Below are positions 1-8,512 of a DNA stretch of 64,000 nt, piece after piece. The notes beneath the pieces are model-generated. The model did no database searches, was not told the origin of the DNA, and was given only the letters and a program-made list of their open reading frames with translations. The DNA is taken from assembly GCF_003173775.1 (NCBI RefSeq), contig NZ_CP029552.1:3076001-3140000 (forward strand), given 5' to 3'. The DNA comes from Methylobacterium sp. 17Sr1-1. Its GTDB lineage: Bacteria; Pseudomonadota; Alphaproteobacteria; Rhizobiales; Beijerinckiaceae. The translations under genes were made by a program, and so were the position numbers. Position 1 is the first letter of the stretch, and each line of letters begins with the position of its first letter.

Positions 1-803
1 CTGTAGAGGTAGATGTTGATCGTCTCCGACGCCGTCCCGGGCCCGCCCTGGGTAATGGCGAAGATGATGTCGAAGCTCTTCACCGCGTCGATCATCCGGA
101 TCATCGCGGCGACGAACAGGAACGGCGCCACCAGCGGCAGGGTGATGTGGCGAAACACCTGCCAGAGCGAGGCACCGTCGATCTGCGCGCTCTCGTAGGG
201 CTCGGTCGGCAGCGCCGCGAGGCCGCCGAGCACGATCAGCATCACGAGCGGCGTCCACTGCCAGGTCTCGACCAGCACCAGCGACGGGATCACGGTCGCG
301 GGATGGAACACCCAGAGCTGGGGCGGGATGCCGACGAGGGACAGGAGATAGTTCAGCACCCCGAGCTGGGGGTGGAACATCATGGTCCAGACGAGCGCGA
401 TGGCGACGGGCGTCGCCATCATCGGCAGGATGAACACGCCGCGCAGGAAGCCGCGCAAGGGGAACCTCGCGTGGAACACGCAGGCCGCGAGCGTACCGAG
501 GATCAAGGGCAGCACCACCGAGAGCGCGGTGTAGACGAGCGTCTGCCACACCGCGTCGAGGAAGCGCGGATCGGTGGGCAACCGCGCGTAGTTCGACAGG
601 CCGACGAAGGCCGGGTCCGCCCCGACCTTCCACTCGTGCAGGCTCATCCACAGGGTGAAGGCCCAGGGGAAGACGATCACCCCGACGACGACGACGAGCG
701 CCGGCACCACGAAGGGCCAGTAGCCCGGCGGGCGCCAGCGGGCCGCCGGCGCCGCGTCGGACGCCGGCGCGACGGACGAGGGCGCGAGGCCGGCCCGGGC
801 CAT
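1..803 (-). CDS. ABC transporter permease, MalF/UgpA type (partial)
   Basis: Inner-membrane permease subunit of a carbohydrate-type (CUT1) ABC importer. It starts at ATG 803 and runs off the left edge, so the C-terminus is missing. About 267 residues are visible. The soluble N-terminal tail is followed by a hydrophobic segment (WPFVVPALVVVVGVIVFPW), several further membrane segments, and the EAA coupling loop (ESAQIDGASLWQVF, then ITLPL) that contacts the ATPase. The start ATG overlaps the TGA of the binding-protein gene by one base (TGATG), so the two are translationally coupled. A second permease and an ATPase would be expected beyond the edge. The substrate cannot be told from sequence alone; sugar or glycerol-phosphate-like is typical of the family. 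Confidence 0.9.
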   Translation of the reverse strand, partial: MARAGLAPSSVAPASDAAPAARWRPPGYWPFVVPALVVVVGVIVFPWAFTLWMSLHEWKVGADPAFVGLSNYARLPTDPRFLDAVWQTLVYTALSVVLPLILGTLAACVFHARFPLRGFLRGVFILPMMATPVAIALVWTMMFHPQLGVLNYLLSLVGIPPQLWVFHPATVIPSLVLVETWQWTPLVMLIVLGGLAALPTEPYESAQIDGASLWQVFRHITLPLVAPFLFVAAMIRMIDAVKSFDIIFAITQGGPGTASETINIYLY

Positions 804-2140
804 CAAGCCTTCTCGCTGCGCTCGAGGATCGGCCGGTACTGCTCGGCCGCCTTCTTCAGCTCGGTCGCCGGGTCGGCCCCCGACAGGGTGGCGGTGACGG
901 CGGAGCCGACGATGTCGCGGAACTCCGCCACCGGCACCACGACCGGCAGGCCGAGCTTGCTGATCTTCGACGAGCCGATCACCGAATCGAGCCACTCGCG
1001 CGGCATCTTCACGCCCTGCTGCACCTCGGCGTCGCTGAGGATCGAATCGCGGAACGGCACGCCGCCGCCGGCCTGGAGCAGGCGCCCGCCCATGATCTTC
1101 GAGATGGCCCACTGGCAGTAGAGGTAGCCGGCCTCCTTCTTGGTGCTCGCCGCCGTCACGCCGATGCCGTCGCCGTAGGTGGCCGAGGCGTGGTCCTTCG
1201 GGCCCTTCGGCACGACCGCGTAGCCGACCTTGCCGACGACGCGCGAGGCGTTGGGATCCTCGAGCGGCGGCGCCCAGCCGACGCCGTCGAGCCACATCGC
1301 CGCCCTCCCTTGCGTGAACGCCGCCATCGACTCCATCCAGTTGAAGCCGACGACGCCGGGCGGCGCGGTCTTGGTCAGCAGGCGCTGGTAGAGCTTCGTC
1401 GCCTCGACCGCCTCGGGGCCGTCGATCAGCAGGTTGCCCTTGTCGTCGAGGAAGCGGCCGCCATAGGCCAGGAAGAACGCGCCCCAGAGCGCCATGTTGG
1501 CGTTGCGAAGGCCCCGGCCGACGAAGCCGTAGGTGCCGGCCTTCGGGTCGGTCAGCGTCTCGGCCGCCCGCATCATGTCGTCGAAGGTCTCAGGGTAGGC
1601 GACGTTCTTCTTCTGAAAAAGCTCCTTGTTCCAGTACAGGATGAAGTAGTCGACCGACATCGGCAGCGAGCGCATCTCGCCCTTCGGCGTCTTGGCGTAT
1701 TGCAGGCCAGCCGCACTGAAATCCGCCTCGCGCAGGGCCGGATCGGTCAGGTTCGGATCCTTGAGGTAGCCCGACAGGTCGGCGAGCCAGCCCGCCTTGT
1801 CGAACTGGCGCTTCTGCACGTGGTAGCTCAGGTGCACCACGTCGAAGCTCGGCCGGCCGGAGGTCAGCTCGATGACGATCTTCTGGCGCTGCTGCTGCTC
1901 GGGGATCACCTCGGAATTGACCTTGATCCCGGTCAGCGCCGTGAACTCGGCGGCGTGGCGCTGGAGCAGGTCGCCCCGCGGCCCCTTGATCAGGTTGACC
2001 TCGAGGGTGGTGCCGGCGTGGCGCTTCCAGTCCACGGCCGCGAAGGCCGGGCGGGCACCGACCAGACCGAGGCCGGCCGCGGCGGCGCCGGATGCCAGGA
2101 TGCGGCGGCGGGTCGGCCCGCCGCGAGAGAACTCGCCCAT
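803..2140 (-). CDS. ABC transporter substrate-binding protein, family 1 (Tat-exported)
   Basis: Periplasmic solute-binding protein of the CUT1 importer, 445 residues, which is normal for the family. ATG 2140 is chosen because the Tat-type leader begins directly after it: the twin-arginine stretch TRRRILASG, then a hydrophobic A/G-rich core ending in ARPAFA. A longer reading frame upstream lacks any signal and runs through a dispersed repeat. The mature part has the usual alpha/beta cluster-B layout, including an aromatic patch (VDYFILYWNKELF) of the kind that stacks on sugars. The gene is first in an operon with the overlapping permease. Ligand identity is open. Confidence 0.9.
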   Translation of the reverse strand: MGEFSRGGPTRRRILASGAAAAGLGLVGARPAFAAVDWKRHAGTTLEVNLIKGPRGDLLQRHAAEFTALTGIKVNSEVIPEQQQRQKIVIELTSGRPSFDVVHLSYHVQKRQFDKAGWLADLSGYLKDPNLTDPALREADFSAAGLQYAKTPKGEMRSLPMSVDYFILYWNKELFQKKNVAYPETFDDMMRAAETLTDPKAGTYGFVGRGLRNANMALWGAFFLAYGGRFLDDKGNLLIDGPEAVEATKLYQRLLTKTAPPGVVGFNWMESMAAFTQGRAAMWLDGVGWAPPLEDPNASRVVGKVGYAVVPKGPKDHASATYGDGIGVTAASTKKEAGYLYCQWAISKIMGGRLLQAGGGVPFRDSILSDAEVQQGVKMPREWLDSVIGSSKISKLGLPVVVPVAEFRDIVGSAVTATLSGADPATELKKAAEQYRPILERSEKA

Positions 2141-2250
2141 CGTTTCCTGCCCTTGACGATCCGCCCGGGTCTGGTGCCCGGGCTTGTTCGGTTCGGGGCC
2201 GGTGCTCCGTCCCCGTCGCGCCGCGTCAACGGCAGCGCTGCCGGAGCCTA

Positions 2251-2351
2251 GTGCAGTGCCCGATCGCGTTGCAATCGGACACCGCTCTCGATTCATGGCT
2301 TTGCCGCATTTTCTGCGACGTACCGGCATCCGCTTCGTCGGAAAATGCTCT
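2251..2351. repeat. Dispersed two-hairpin palindromic repeat, copy A (degenerate)
   Basis: About 100 bp carrying the same two elements as the copy at 13349-13450. The first is an imperfect palindrome around GTGCCCGATCGCGTTGC; the second is a hairpin made of GCATTTTCTGCGACG and CTTCGTCGGAAAATGC. In this copy the first palindrome has several mismatches in its right arm. It lies just upstream of the binding-protein gene and may overlap its promoter region. It is non-coding. Confidence 0.8.
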
Positions 2352-2418
2352 GGTGCAAGACGCGCCGCCGTGGGAAGCGGCTCGACGGGACGGCCCCGGA
2401 AAATCCGTGAGGACGCGG

Positions 2419-3567
2419 CTACGGTGCGGCGAGGTCCAGCGTCAGGGCGAAGCACGCCCCCTTCGTGCCCGACACCGCGAGGTCGCCGCCGAGCTGGCGG
2501 GCGAGCCCGTGGATCACCCGCATGCCGAGGCTGCGGCGCGCCGCAGCCGTGTCGAACCCCTCGGGCAGGCCGACGCCGTCATCGGAGACGCTGAGGCGGA
2601 CCTTGCCCTCGCCCGCCGGCACCGCCTCGACCCGCACCGGGCCGTGCGCGCCCGGATAGGCGTACTTGACCGCGTTGGTGACGAGTTCGTTGACGAACAG
2701 GCCGAGCGGGATCGCGAGATCGGCCGGGATCGGCATGGCCGGGGCCGTGCAGGTGATGGCATGGCCGGGCGCGCTCTCGCGCAGCTTCTCGCACAGGGAG
2801 CCGAGGAAGCCCGACAGCTCGACCGCCGCGAGGTCGGGCTGGCGCCAGAGCTGGTCGTGGACCTGCGCCACCGCCTCGACCCGCGAACGGGCATCCGCCA
2901 GGGCGTCGCGGGCCTGCTGGCTCTCGGTGGTGCGGGCCTGGAGCGAGAGCAGGCCCGCGACGGTGGCGAGGCTGTTCTTGACCCGGTGGCTCATCTCGCG
3001 GGTGAGCAGCTCCTGCCGGTCGAGGGCGGCCTGGAGCCGGGCTTCGCTGCGCTGGCGCTCGATGGCGCCGCCGAGCAGGTTGGCGAAGCCCTGCATGAAG
3101 GCGATGTCGGTCTCGTCGAACTGGCCCTCGCGGGTGTCGTCGACCTCCAGCACGCCGAAATCGCCCTCGCGGTTGCGGATCAGCACGTTCAGCGCCCGGC
3201 GCACGCCGTGATCGGCCATCAATTGCGGGGTGCGGAAGCGGCGCTCGTTCTCGAGGTGGTTGGAGATCACCGGCTGCCCGGTCTTGAGGGCGTAGCCCGC
3301 CGGCGAGGCGAGGTCGGCGCCGACGAGGGCGTGGCCGACGACGTTCGGCCCCCAGCCGACGCCCGCGATGACGAGCAGGGTGTCCTGGCCCGGCTTGTAT
3401 TCCAGCGCCTTGCAGAACTGCGCCGACATCCCCTCGGCGCAGAGCTCGGTCGCGCGCTGCAGGAGCCGGCCGAGATCGTCGGCGCGCAGGGCCTCGACGC
3501 CGAACTCGGACAGGATCTTCTGCTGCTTCAGGCGGTAATCGAGATCCGGACGGCTGAGCTCCGCCAT
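2419..3567 (-). CDS. GAF-domain sensor histidine kinase, HisKA_2 type
   Basis: Cytoplasmic two-component sensor kinase, 382 residues, with no membrane segment. An N-terminal GAF domain spans roughly residues 25-175. Then comes a HisKA_2 dimerisation/phosphoacceptor helix with REMSHRVKNSLATVAGLL (His194 is the predicted phosphorylation site), and a HATPase domain with the N box NELVTNAVKYAYPG and the G1 box SVSDDGVGLPEG. This architecture is common in alphaproteobacteria and often feeds PhyR or single-domain response regulators. No response regulator lies beside it, so the partner is unknown; the orphan NarL-type regulator at 14.4 kb is not an obvious match. The start is ATG 3567 at MAELSRPDLD. 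The GAF ligand is unknown. Confidence 0.9.
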   Translation of the reverse strand: MAELSRPDLDYRLKQQKILSEFGVEALRADDLGRLLQRATELCAEGMSAQFCKALEYKPGQDTLLVIAGVGWGPNVVGHALVGADLASPAGYALKTGQPVISNHLENERRFRTPQLMADHGVRRALNVLIRNREGDFGVLEVDDTREGQFDETDIAFMQGFANLLGGAIERQRSEARLQAALDRQELLTREMSHRVKNSLATVAGLLSLQARTTESQQARDALADARSRVEAVAQVHDQLWRQPDLAAVELSGFLGSLCEKLRESAPGHAITCTAPAMPIPADLAIPLGLFVNELVTNAVKYAYPGAHGPVRVEAVPAGEGKVRLSVSDDGVGLPEGFDTAAARRSLGMRVIHGLARQLGGDLAVSGTKGACFALTLDLAAP

Positions 3568-3831
3568 CGTCTGCAATCCTGTCCTTTCCCTGCGCGAGAT
3601 GCGGGGTCCGTGCTTCGAGGGCGAGGCCGGCAGCGTGGCCGGGAAAAGCGTCGGTGAGTGGGGCCACGTCTGCTTGGGCGGGTCAAGCGCGCAGGCGGGC
3701 GAAGCCAGGATGCCGCACTGCGTCATCCCCAGGCCCGCCCCCGGGATTCCCGAATCCGGCGCCGCACTGTTCGTGCTTAGCCCTGTTCCATATGATACAG
3801 TGCAGTGCACACACAGCAGGAGTGCGGATCC

Positions 3832-4041
3832 GTGCTGCGCCTCGTCGCCCTCGGGATCATCCTGACCGCCGCCGTGACGATCCTGGCGAGCCTCTTGCGG
3901 CCACCGCCGGTCCGGGCGCAGCAGGACGAGTATTACTGCCGCCCTCCCCTCAAGTTCGCCGCCGGCGCCTGCGTGGCGCAGTGTCCGGCGGGCTACGAGG
4001 ATCGCGGCCGGGTCTGCACCTTCCGCAGCCTGTCGCGCTGA
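3832..4041 (+). CDS. Small secreted four-cysteine protein
   Basis: A 69-residue protein with a hydrophobic leader (VALGIILTAAVTILASLL) ending near PVRAQ. A short mature part has four cysteines (YYCRPP, GACVAQC, GRVCTF), suggesting two disulphides in the periplasm. I choose GTG 3832 because an AGGAG ribosome-binding site sits nine bases upstream (3819-3823); an in-frame GTG at 3805 would lie upstream of that site. The function is not recognised. It converges on the HxlR regulator, with four bases between the two stop codons. Confidence 0.65.
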   Translation: MLRLVALGIILTAAVTILASLLRPPPVRAQQDEYYCRPPLKFAAGACVAQCPAGYEDRGRVCTFRSLSR

Positions 4042-4045
4042 CGGG

Positions 4046-4426
4046 TCAGGCGGCGTCCGCCGTCGAGACGACGGCCGGCGCCGCATGCGCGTCGCCCCAG
4101 GCCTTGAGCGCCCGGATCACCGGTTCGAGGCTGCGGCCGCGCTCGGTCAGGCGATACTCCACCCGCGGCGGCACCTCGGCATAGACCGTGCGGTGGATGA
4201 ACCCGTCCGCCTCCAGCTCGCGCAGCTGGTTGGTCAGCATGCGCTGGGTCACGTTCGGCATCCGGCGGCGCAAGGCGTTGAACCGGAGCGACTCCTCCGG
4301 CGCCGGCGCCTCCGCCAGCAGATGGTAGAGGATCACGCCCTTCCACTTGCCGTCGATCAGCTGCAGCGTCGCCTCGACGGCGCAGCCCGGGCTGCAATCC
4401 AGGCTGCGGTGCCGGGTGCGGGCCAT
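4046..4426 (-). CDS. HxlR-family transcriptional regulator
   Basis: A winged-helix DNA-binding protein of 126 residues, the usual HxlR size. Family hallmarks are the N-terminal cysteines (LDCSPGCAVE), the LQLIDGKWKGVILYHL helix, the recognition region RRRMPNVTQRMLTNQLRELE and the wing PPRVEYRLTERG. The paired cysteines may sense redox or electrophile stress, as in related regulators. The gene is divergent from the MDR-family reductase at 4524 across a 97-bp gap, the classic layout for a regulator controlling its neighbour. ATG 4426 is preferred; a GTG lies one codon upstream. Confidence 0.9.
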   Translation of the reverse strand: MARTRHRSLDCSPGCAVEATLQLIDGKWKGVILYHLLAEAPAPEESLRFNALRRRMPNVTQRMLTNQLRELEADGFIHRTVYAEVPPRVEYRLTERGRSLEPVIRALKAWGDAHAAPAVVSTADAA

Positions 4427-4523
4427 CACGGTATCCTTTTCGACACTATGGGCGCTTCATGTGCGTTCTTGCGCGGTTCGAGGGTAGCGGTCATTTCCGG
4501 TGTCGTCATCAAGGAGCCCGCCC

Positions 4524-5540
4524 ATGCGCGCCGTCGGTTACCAGACCTCCCTGCCGATCGAGGACGAAGCCGCCCTCCAGGACATCACCCTGCCCCGGCC
4601 CGAGCCCACGGGCCGCGACCTCCTGGTCGAGGTCCGGGCGGTGTCGGTGAACCCGGTCGACACCAAGGTGCGCCGCCGCGCCGCGCCGGAGGCCGGCGGC
4701 TGGAAGGTGCTGGGCTGGGATGCCGCCGGCATCGTCGTCGCCGCCGGCCCCGAGGCGACGCGGTTCCGGCCCGGTGACGAAGTCTTCTATGCCGGCGCCC
4801 TGGAGCGCCCCGGCACCAATGCCGAGTTCCACCTCGTCGACGAGCGCATCGTCGGCCACAAGCCCGCCTCGCTCTCCTTCGCCGAGGCCGCGGCGCTGCC
4901 GCTCACGGCGATCACCGCCTGGGAGACGCTGTTCGACCGGCTCGACCTGCGCAAGCCCGTGCCGGGCGCGGCGAAGGCGGTGCTGATCGTCGGCGGGGCC
5001 GGCGGCGTCGGCTCGATCGCGACGCAGCTCGCGCGCCAGCTCACCGACCTCACCGTCATCACCACCGCCTCGCGGCCGGAGACGCAGGCCTGGAGCCGGG
5101 AGCTCGGCGCCCATCACGTCGTCGATCACGGGGCGGCGCTGGCGCAACAGGTTGCGGATCTCGGCCTCGGCGCCCCGGGCCTCGTCTTCTCGACCACCCA
5201 CACCGATACGCACCTGCCGGCCCTCGTCGAGCTGATGGCGCCACAGGGGCGGCTCGCGCTGATCGACGATCCGGCGACGCTCGACGTGTCGCTCCTCAAG
5301 CGCAAGAGCCTGTCGCTGCACTGGGAGTTCATGTTCACCCGGCCGATGTTCGGCACCGTCGACATCGCGGCGCAGGGCGAGCTGCTGGACGAGGTGGCAC
5401 GGCTCGTCGAGGCGGGGAAGCTGCGCACCACCCTCGCCGACCATTTCGGGCCGATCAACGCCGCGAACCTGCGCCGGGCGCACGCGCTCCTCGAGAGCGG
5501 GCGGGCGAAGGGGAAGATCGTGCTGGAGGGGTTCGCGTGA
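4524..5540 (+). CDS. Zinc-binding alcohol dehydrogenase-like / quinone reductase (MDR) family protein
   Basis: A medium-chain reductase of 338 residues, expected to reduce quinones or alpha,beta-unsaturated carbonyls with NAD(P)H. An N-terminal GroES-like domain (SVNPVDTKVR, LGWDAAGIVVAAG) is followed by a Rossmann fold with the nucleotide motif LIVGGAGGVGSIATQLA. Catalytic zinc ligands of true alcohol dehydrogenases are not evident, pointing to the quinone-reductase-like branch. The start ATG 4524 has an AAGGAG site at 4511-4516. Divergence from the HxlR gene suggests induction by electrophiles or quinones sensed by that regulator. Confidence 0.9.
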   Translation: MRAVGYQTSLPIEDEAALQDITLPRPEPTGRDLLVEVRAVSVNPVDTKVRRRAAPEAGGWKVLGWDAAGIVVAAGPEATRFRPGDEVFYAGALERPGTNAEFHLVDERIVGHKPASLSFAEAAALPLTAITAWETLFDRLDLRKPVPGAAKAVLIVGGAGGVGSIATQLARQLTDLTVITTASRPETQAWSRELGAHHVVDHGAALAQQVADLGLGAPGLVFSTTHTDTHLPALVELMAPQGRLALIDDPATLDVSLLKRKSLSLHWEFMFTRPMFGTVDIAAQGELLDEVARLVEAGKLRTTLADHFGPINAANLRRAHALLESGRAKGKIVLEGFA

Positions 5541-5593
5541 GGGGCGCCCGCTCGGGAATCGGTCGACCGATGTCGAACTGACGATCCGAACTC

Positions 5594-5743
5594 ACAGGGT
5601 CATCCCGGGGCTCGCCGCAGGCGAGAGCCCGGGATCCAGAAACGCCGAGGCCTCGGGTAGAGGGCTGGGGCGCTCGGCTTGGTTCTGCACCACCTGAGTT
5701 TCTGGATTCCGGGCTCCGCTACGCGGCCCCGGCATGACCCTGT
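5594..5743. repeat. 150-bp dispersed palindromic element, copy 1
   Basis: The element is bounded by a perfect 10-bp terminal inverted repeat (ACAGGGTCAT and ATGACCCTGT). Longer inner arms read CATCCCGGGGC and GGCCCCGGCATG, with GGGATCCAGAAAC on the left mirrored by TTTCTGGATTCC on the right. It sits in the gap after the MDR gene. Full-length relatives lie at 20380, 25086, 50128 and 56114 in this window, with partial copies at 3719, 11584 and 38282. No open frame is supported. Confidence 0.85.
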
Positions 5744-5779
5744 ATGTGGAAAGAACGTCGCGCGAATTCTCGCACGGCC

Positions 5780-6214
5780 TCAGCGCATCACCTGCCGAGA
5801 CGTCCGATGCATCTTCGCCCTGGCGTGATGCCGGTGCTTCACCCGCACGGCCCGCGCCCGCGGCGCGGCGCCGGGCTCGCCGTAATAGCCCGCCGGCGCG
5901 TAGCCGTCGCCCGGCGCTCCGTACTGGTAGCCGCGGACCGGCCGCATCGGGGCCTGGACCGCGTCGTAGGGACCGTGCCCGGTCCGCGCGCGGTAGGCCG
6001 CACCGGCGAAGTCGCCGGGGGTCGGCGGGGTGCCGGGCTGCGAGAAGCTGGTCTCGGGCCGGTAGGCCGGGCCCCAGCCGATCTCGTCGTCGCCGGCCGG
6101 GTCCCGGCCCGGGAAGCCGGTGACGTAGCCGACGCTCTGGGCGGCGGCCGGCAGGGCTGCGGCGAGGGTGGCGAAGCCGGCGAGGAGACCCGCCGCGAGG
6201 AAGCGTGCGCGCAT
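5780..6214 (-). CDS. Secreted Gly/Tyr-rich hypothetical protein
   Basis: A 144-residue protein with a clear Sec signal peptide (LAAGLLAGFATLAAALPAAAQ). The mature part is low-complexity and rich in Gly, Pro, Tyr and Ala (GYQYGAPGDGYAPAGYYG). It ends in a strongly basic tail (VRVKHRHHARAKMHR). The composition suggests an unstructured periplasmic or surface-associated protein. No family is recognised. The gene lies in a run of minus-strand small envelope-protein genes (5.8-6.9 kb) and may be co-transcribed with the one starting at 6621, 26 bp upstream. Confidence 0.75.
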   Translation of the reverse strand: MRARFLAAGLLAGFATLAAALPAAAQSVGYVTGFPGRDPAGDDEIGWGPAYRPETSFSQPGTPPTPGDFAGAAYRARTGHGPYDAVQAPMRPVRGYQYGAPGDGYAPAGYYGEPGAAPRARAVRVKHRHHARAKMHRTSRQVMR

Positions 6215-6240
6215 GGACGTGTCCTTTCCGAATGTGACGG

Positions 6241-6621
6241 TCAGTAGGCCCGGCTGCCGAGGACGTACTCGGCCATGCGGTGCGGGCGGTTGAGCGGGCC
6301 CTCGCTCACGCTGTCATTGTAGTAGCCGAACCCGGTCGGCCCGAAGGCGCCGCCATTGGTGACGGCGGCGACCGGCACGGCGCGGATCGCCACAAGGCCG
6401 GTGCGGCCGACCGGCAGCGGGCCGGCGACCAGGTCGGGCGAGACCTGCAGGACGGCGGGACCGCTGGCTGCGACGCGATTGTAGATGTCCGGCTCGACGG
6501 CCGGCGGGCGCACCCGCACCGCGAGCGGCGACTGCGCCAGGGCCGGGCCGGACGCGACGGGGTTCGCGAGGCAGGCCAGGGCGGCGAGCGGCAGGAGACG
6601 ATGACGGACCACGCGGGGCAT
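6241..6621 (-). CDS. Secreted hypothetical protein
   Basis: A 126-residue protein with a signal peptide (LLPLAALACLANPVASG, cleavage near ALAQ). The mature region has no recognised domain (DIYNRVAASGPAVLQV, GAFGPTGFGYYNDSVSEG). ATG 6621 is chosen because a GGAGG site lies just upstream on the minus strand; an in-frame ATG 24 bases earlier has no such site. It is part of the small envelope-protein run and has no assigned function. Confidence 0.7.
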   Translation of the reverse strand: MPRVVRHRLLPLAALACLANPVASGPALAQSPLAVRVRPPAVEPDIYNRVAASGPAVLQVSPDLVAGPLPVGRTGLVAIRAVPVAAVTNGGAFGPTGFGYYNDSVSEGPLNRPHRMAEYVLGSRAY

Positions 6622-6718
6622 CCTCCGGTGACGGATGCCGGTCAACGCGCGGGGAGCGGCGCCCGGTTCCGGGGCGCGGCGTGCTGTCCTGGGTCGGGGC
6701 CCGACTCGGCCCCGCCGA

Positions 6719-6934
6719 TCAGCCCTTGGTGCGGACCACGACCTCGCGCTCGCGCCGCACCCGCTCGCAATCGGCCCAGTAGCCGTTGAGGAGCGCGGGG
6801 GTCGAGGAGCAGCGATAGGCGATGTCGGGGCTCGGGGCCGGGACGGGGTCGCGGGCGATGATCGGGTTCGGCGCGCAGGCGGCCGGCAGGGCGGCCGCGG
6901 CGGCGAGAACGACGAGCTTCAGCGAGCGACGCAT
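6719..6934 (-). CDS. Small putative lipoprotein
   Basis: A 71-residue protein whose signal peptide ends in a lipobox-like LPAAC (Cys20), so it is predicted to be lipid-anchored. The mature part is about 50 residues, with two further cysteines (YRCSSTP, WADCERV) that could form a disulphide, and a charged end (RREREVVVRTKG). The family is not recognised. The start is ATG 6934. The 257-bp gap upstream (6935-7191) holds only the hairpin at 7144. Confidence 0.7.
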   Translation of the reverse strand: MRRSLKLVVLAAAAALPAACAPNPIIARDPVPAPSPDIAYRCSSTPALLNGYWADCERVRREREVVVRTKG

Positions 6935-7143
6935 CGGAGACCCTAAGGTGAAACCAAACCTTGGCCGCACCCTGACGCCGCGACGGCCCCGGATCAAGCC
7001 GGAGCCGGACCGGGGGGCGACCGGGGACGCGTTTGCGCCGCTCCTGTCGCCCCCCGGCCACAAGAAATACCCCGGCGATGGCGAGCGGATCCGTTCGTCA
7101 TCGCTGGGCAAGCCCGACCGGGCGCCGGCGCTGATGCGCCGGA

Positions 7144-7176
7144 CGCCCTGCCACCGACATCGTCGATGGCAGGGCG
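7144..7176 (-). terminator. Hairpin terminator after the aminotransferase gene
   Basis: A perfect 10-bp stem (CGCCCTGCCA with TGGCAGGGCG) and a 13-nt loop lie 15 bp beyond the stop codon of the minus-strand aminotransferase gene. There is no strong T run, so it could act as a weak intrinsic terminator or as an RNA 3'-end stabiliser. Confidence 0.6.
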
Positions 7177-7191
7177 CGTTCATGGGAAAGC

Positions 7192-8412
7192 TCAGCCGAC
7201 CTTCTGCATCGGCACGACGTTGTGCAGCGTGCGGTCGGCGTTGTCGAAGAAGCGGCGGATGTTGCGGGCGGCCTGGCGGATGCGCTGCTCGTTCTCGACC
7301 AGTGCGATGCGCACGTAATCGTCGCCGTGCTCGCCGAAGCCGATGCCCGGCGCCACCGCGACGTCGGCCTTCTCGACCAGCAGCTTCGAGAATTCGAGGC
7401 TGCCGAGGCTCCGGAAACGCTCCGGGATCGGCACCCAGGCGAACATCGAGGCCGACGGCACCGGGATGTCCCAGCCGGTCTTCTGGAACGCGTCGACCAT
7501 CGCGTCGCGGCGGCGGCGATAGGTGGCGCGCATCTCGTGGATGCAATCCTCCGGGCCGTTGAGCGCCGCGGTGGCGGCGACCTGGATCGGCGTGAAGGCG
7601 CCGTAATCGAGGTAGGACTTCACCCGGGTCAGGGCCGCGAGCAGCCGCTCGTTGCCGACCGCGAAGCCCATCCGCCAGCCCGCCATCGAGAAGGTCTTGG
7701 ACAGGGAGGTGAACTCGACCGCGACGTCGATCGCACCCGGCACCTGGAGCACGGACGGCGGCGGGTTGTCGTCGTCGAAATAGACCTCCGCATAGGCGAG
7801 GTCGGAGAGCAGGATCAGCTCGTGCTTCTTCGCGAAGGCGACGAGGTCGCGGTAGAAATCGAGCGAGGCGACGTAGGCCGTCGGGTTCGACGGGTAGCAG
7901 ACGACGAGCGCGACGGGCTTGGGGATCGAGTGCTGCATCGCCCGCTCGGCCGCCGGGAAGAAGGCCGGGGTCGGCTCGGCCGGGACCGAGCGGATCACGC
8001 CGCCCGCCATCAGGAAGCCGAAGGCGTGAATCGGGTAGCTGGGATTGGGCACCAGCACCACGTCGCCGGGCGCGGTGATGGCCTGCGCCATGTTGGCGAA
8101 GCCCTCCTTCGAGCCCAGCGTCGCCACGACCTGGGTGTCGGGGTTGAGTGAGACGCCGAAGCGGCGCTGGTAGTAGTGCGCCTGGGCGCGGCGCAGGCCC
8201 GCGATGCCCTTCGAGGCCGAGTAGCGGTCGGTGCGCGGCTTGCCGGCGGTCTCCACCAGCTTCTCGATCACGTGGCGGGGCGCCTCGAGGTCCGGGTTGC
8301 CCATGCCGAGATCGATGATGTCGGCGCCGTTGGCGCGGGCGGCGGCCTTGATCCGGTTGACCTGCTCGAAGACGTAGGGGGGCAGTCGCTTGATGCGATG
8401 AAAATCGGTCAT
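7192..8412 (-). CDS. Class I/II PLP aminotransferase, AlaC / LL-DAP aminotransferase-like
   Basis: A cytosolic fold-type I aminotransferase of 406 residues. The PLP Schiff-base lysine is in SLSKTFSMAGWRMGF (Lys239); the cofactor phosphate and ring contacts include NPSYPIHAFG, YPSNPTAY and LSDLAYAEVYFD. The sequence matches the AlaC/YfdZ group, often labelled LL-diaminopimelate aminotransferase. The more likely reaction is transfer between alanine or glutamate and 2-oxo acids, so the DAP label should be treated with care. The start is ATG 8412 (MTDFHRIKRLPPYVFEQV). It is a single gene followed by a hairpin. Confidence 0.92.
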   Translation of the reverse strand: MTDFHRIKRLPPYVFEQVNRIKAAARANGADIIDLGMGNPDLEAPRHVIEKLVETAGKPRTDRYSASKGIAGLRRAQAHYYQRRFGVSLNPDTQVVATLGSKEGFANMAQAITAPGDVVLVPNPSYPIHAFGFLMAGGVIRSVPAEPTPAFFPAAERAMQHSIPKPVALVVCYPSNPTAYVASLDFYRDLVAFAKKHELILLSDLAYAEVYFDDDNPPPSVLQVPGAIDVAVEFTSLSKTFSMAGWRMGFAVGNERLLAALTRVKSYLDYGAFTPIQVAATAALNGPEDCIHEMRATYRRRRDAMVDAFQKTGWDIPVPSASMFAWVPIPERFRSLGSLEFSKLLVEKADVAVAPGIGFGEHGDDYVRIALVENEQRIRQAARNIRRFFDNADRTLHNVVPMQKVG

Positions 8413-8512
8413 GGCCGGGTCCTGGATCGGCGCCGCCGCTGCGACGCGCGTGTCACACACGCTGTCTAGAGGGGTTTTGGGGGAAGAGGAAGTTCGAGGA
8501 CGGGGCGTCGCG

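Noticed and set aside
147..1121. A 324-codon plus-strand frame over the ABC permease.
   Set aside because: The minus strand encodes a clear permease with EAA loop; the plus frame is Arg/His-rich with no domain.
2419..3567. Pairing of the HisKA_2 kinase with the NarL-type regulator at 14.4 kb.
   Set aside because: They are 11 kb apart with unrelated genes between; no evidence for cognate partners.
7192..8412. Assignment of the aminotransferase as DapL for lysine synthesis.
   Set aside because: The sequence fits the AlaC/YfdZ side equally well; alphaproteobacteria normally use the succinylase route for DAP, and no dap gene adjoins.
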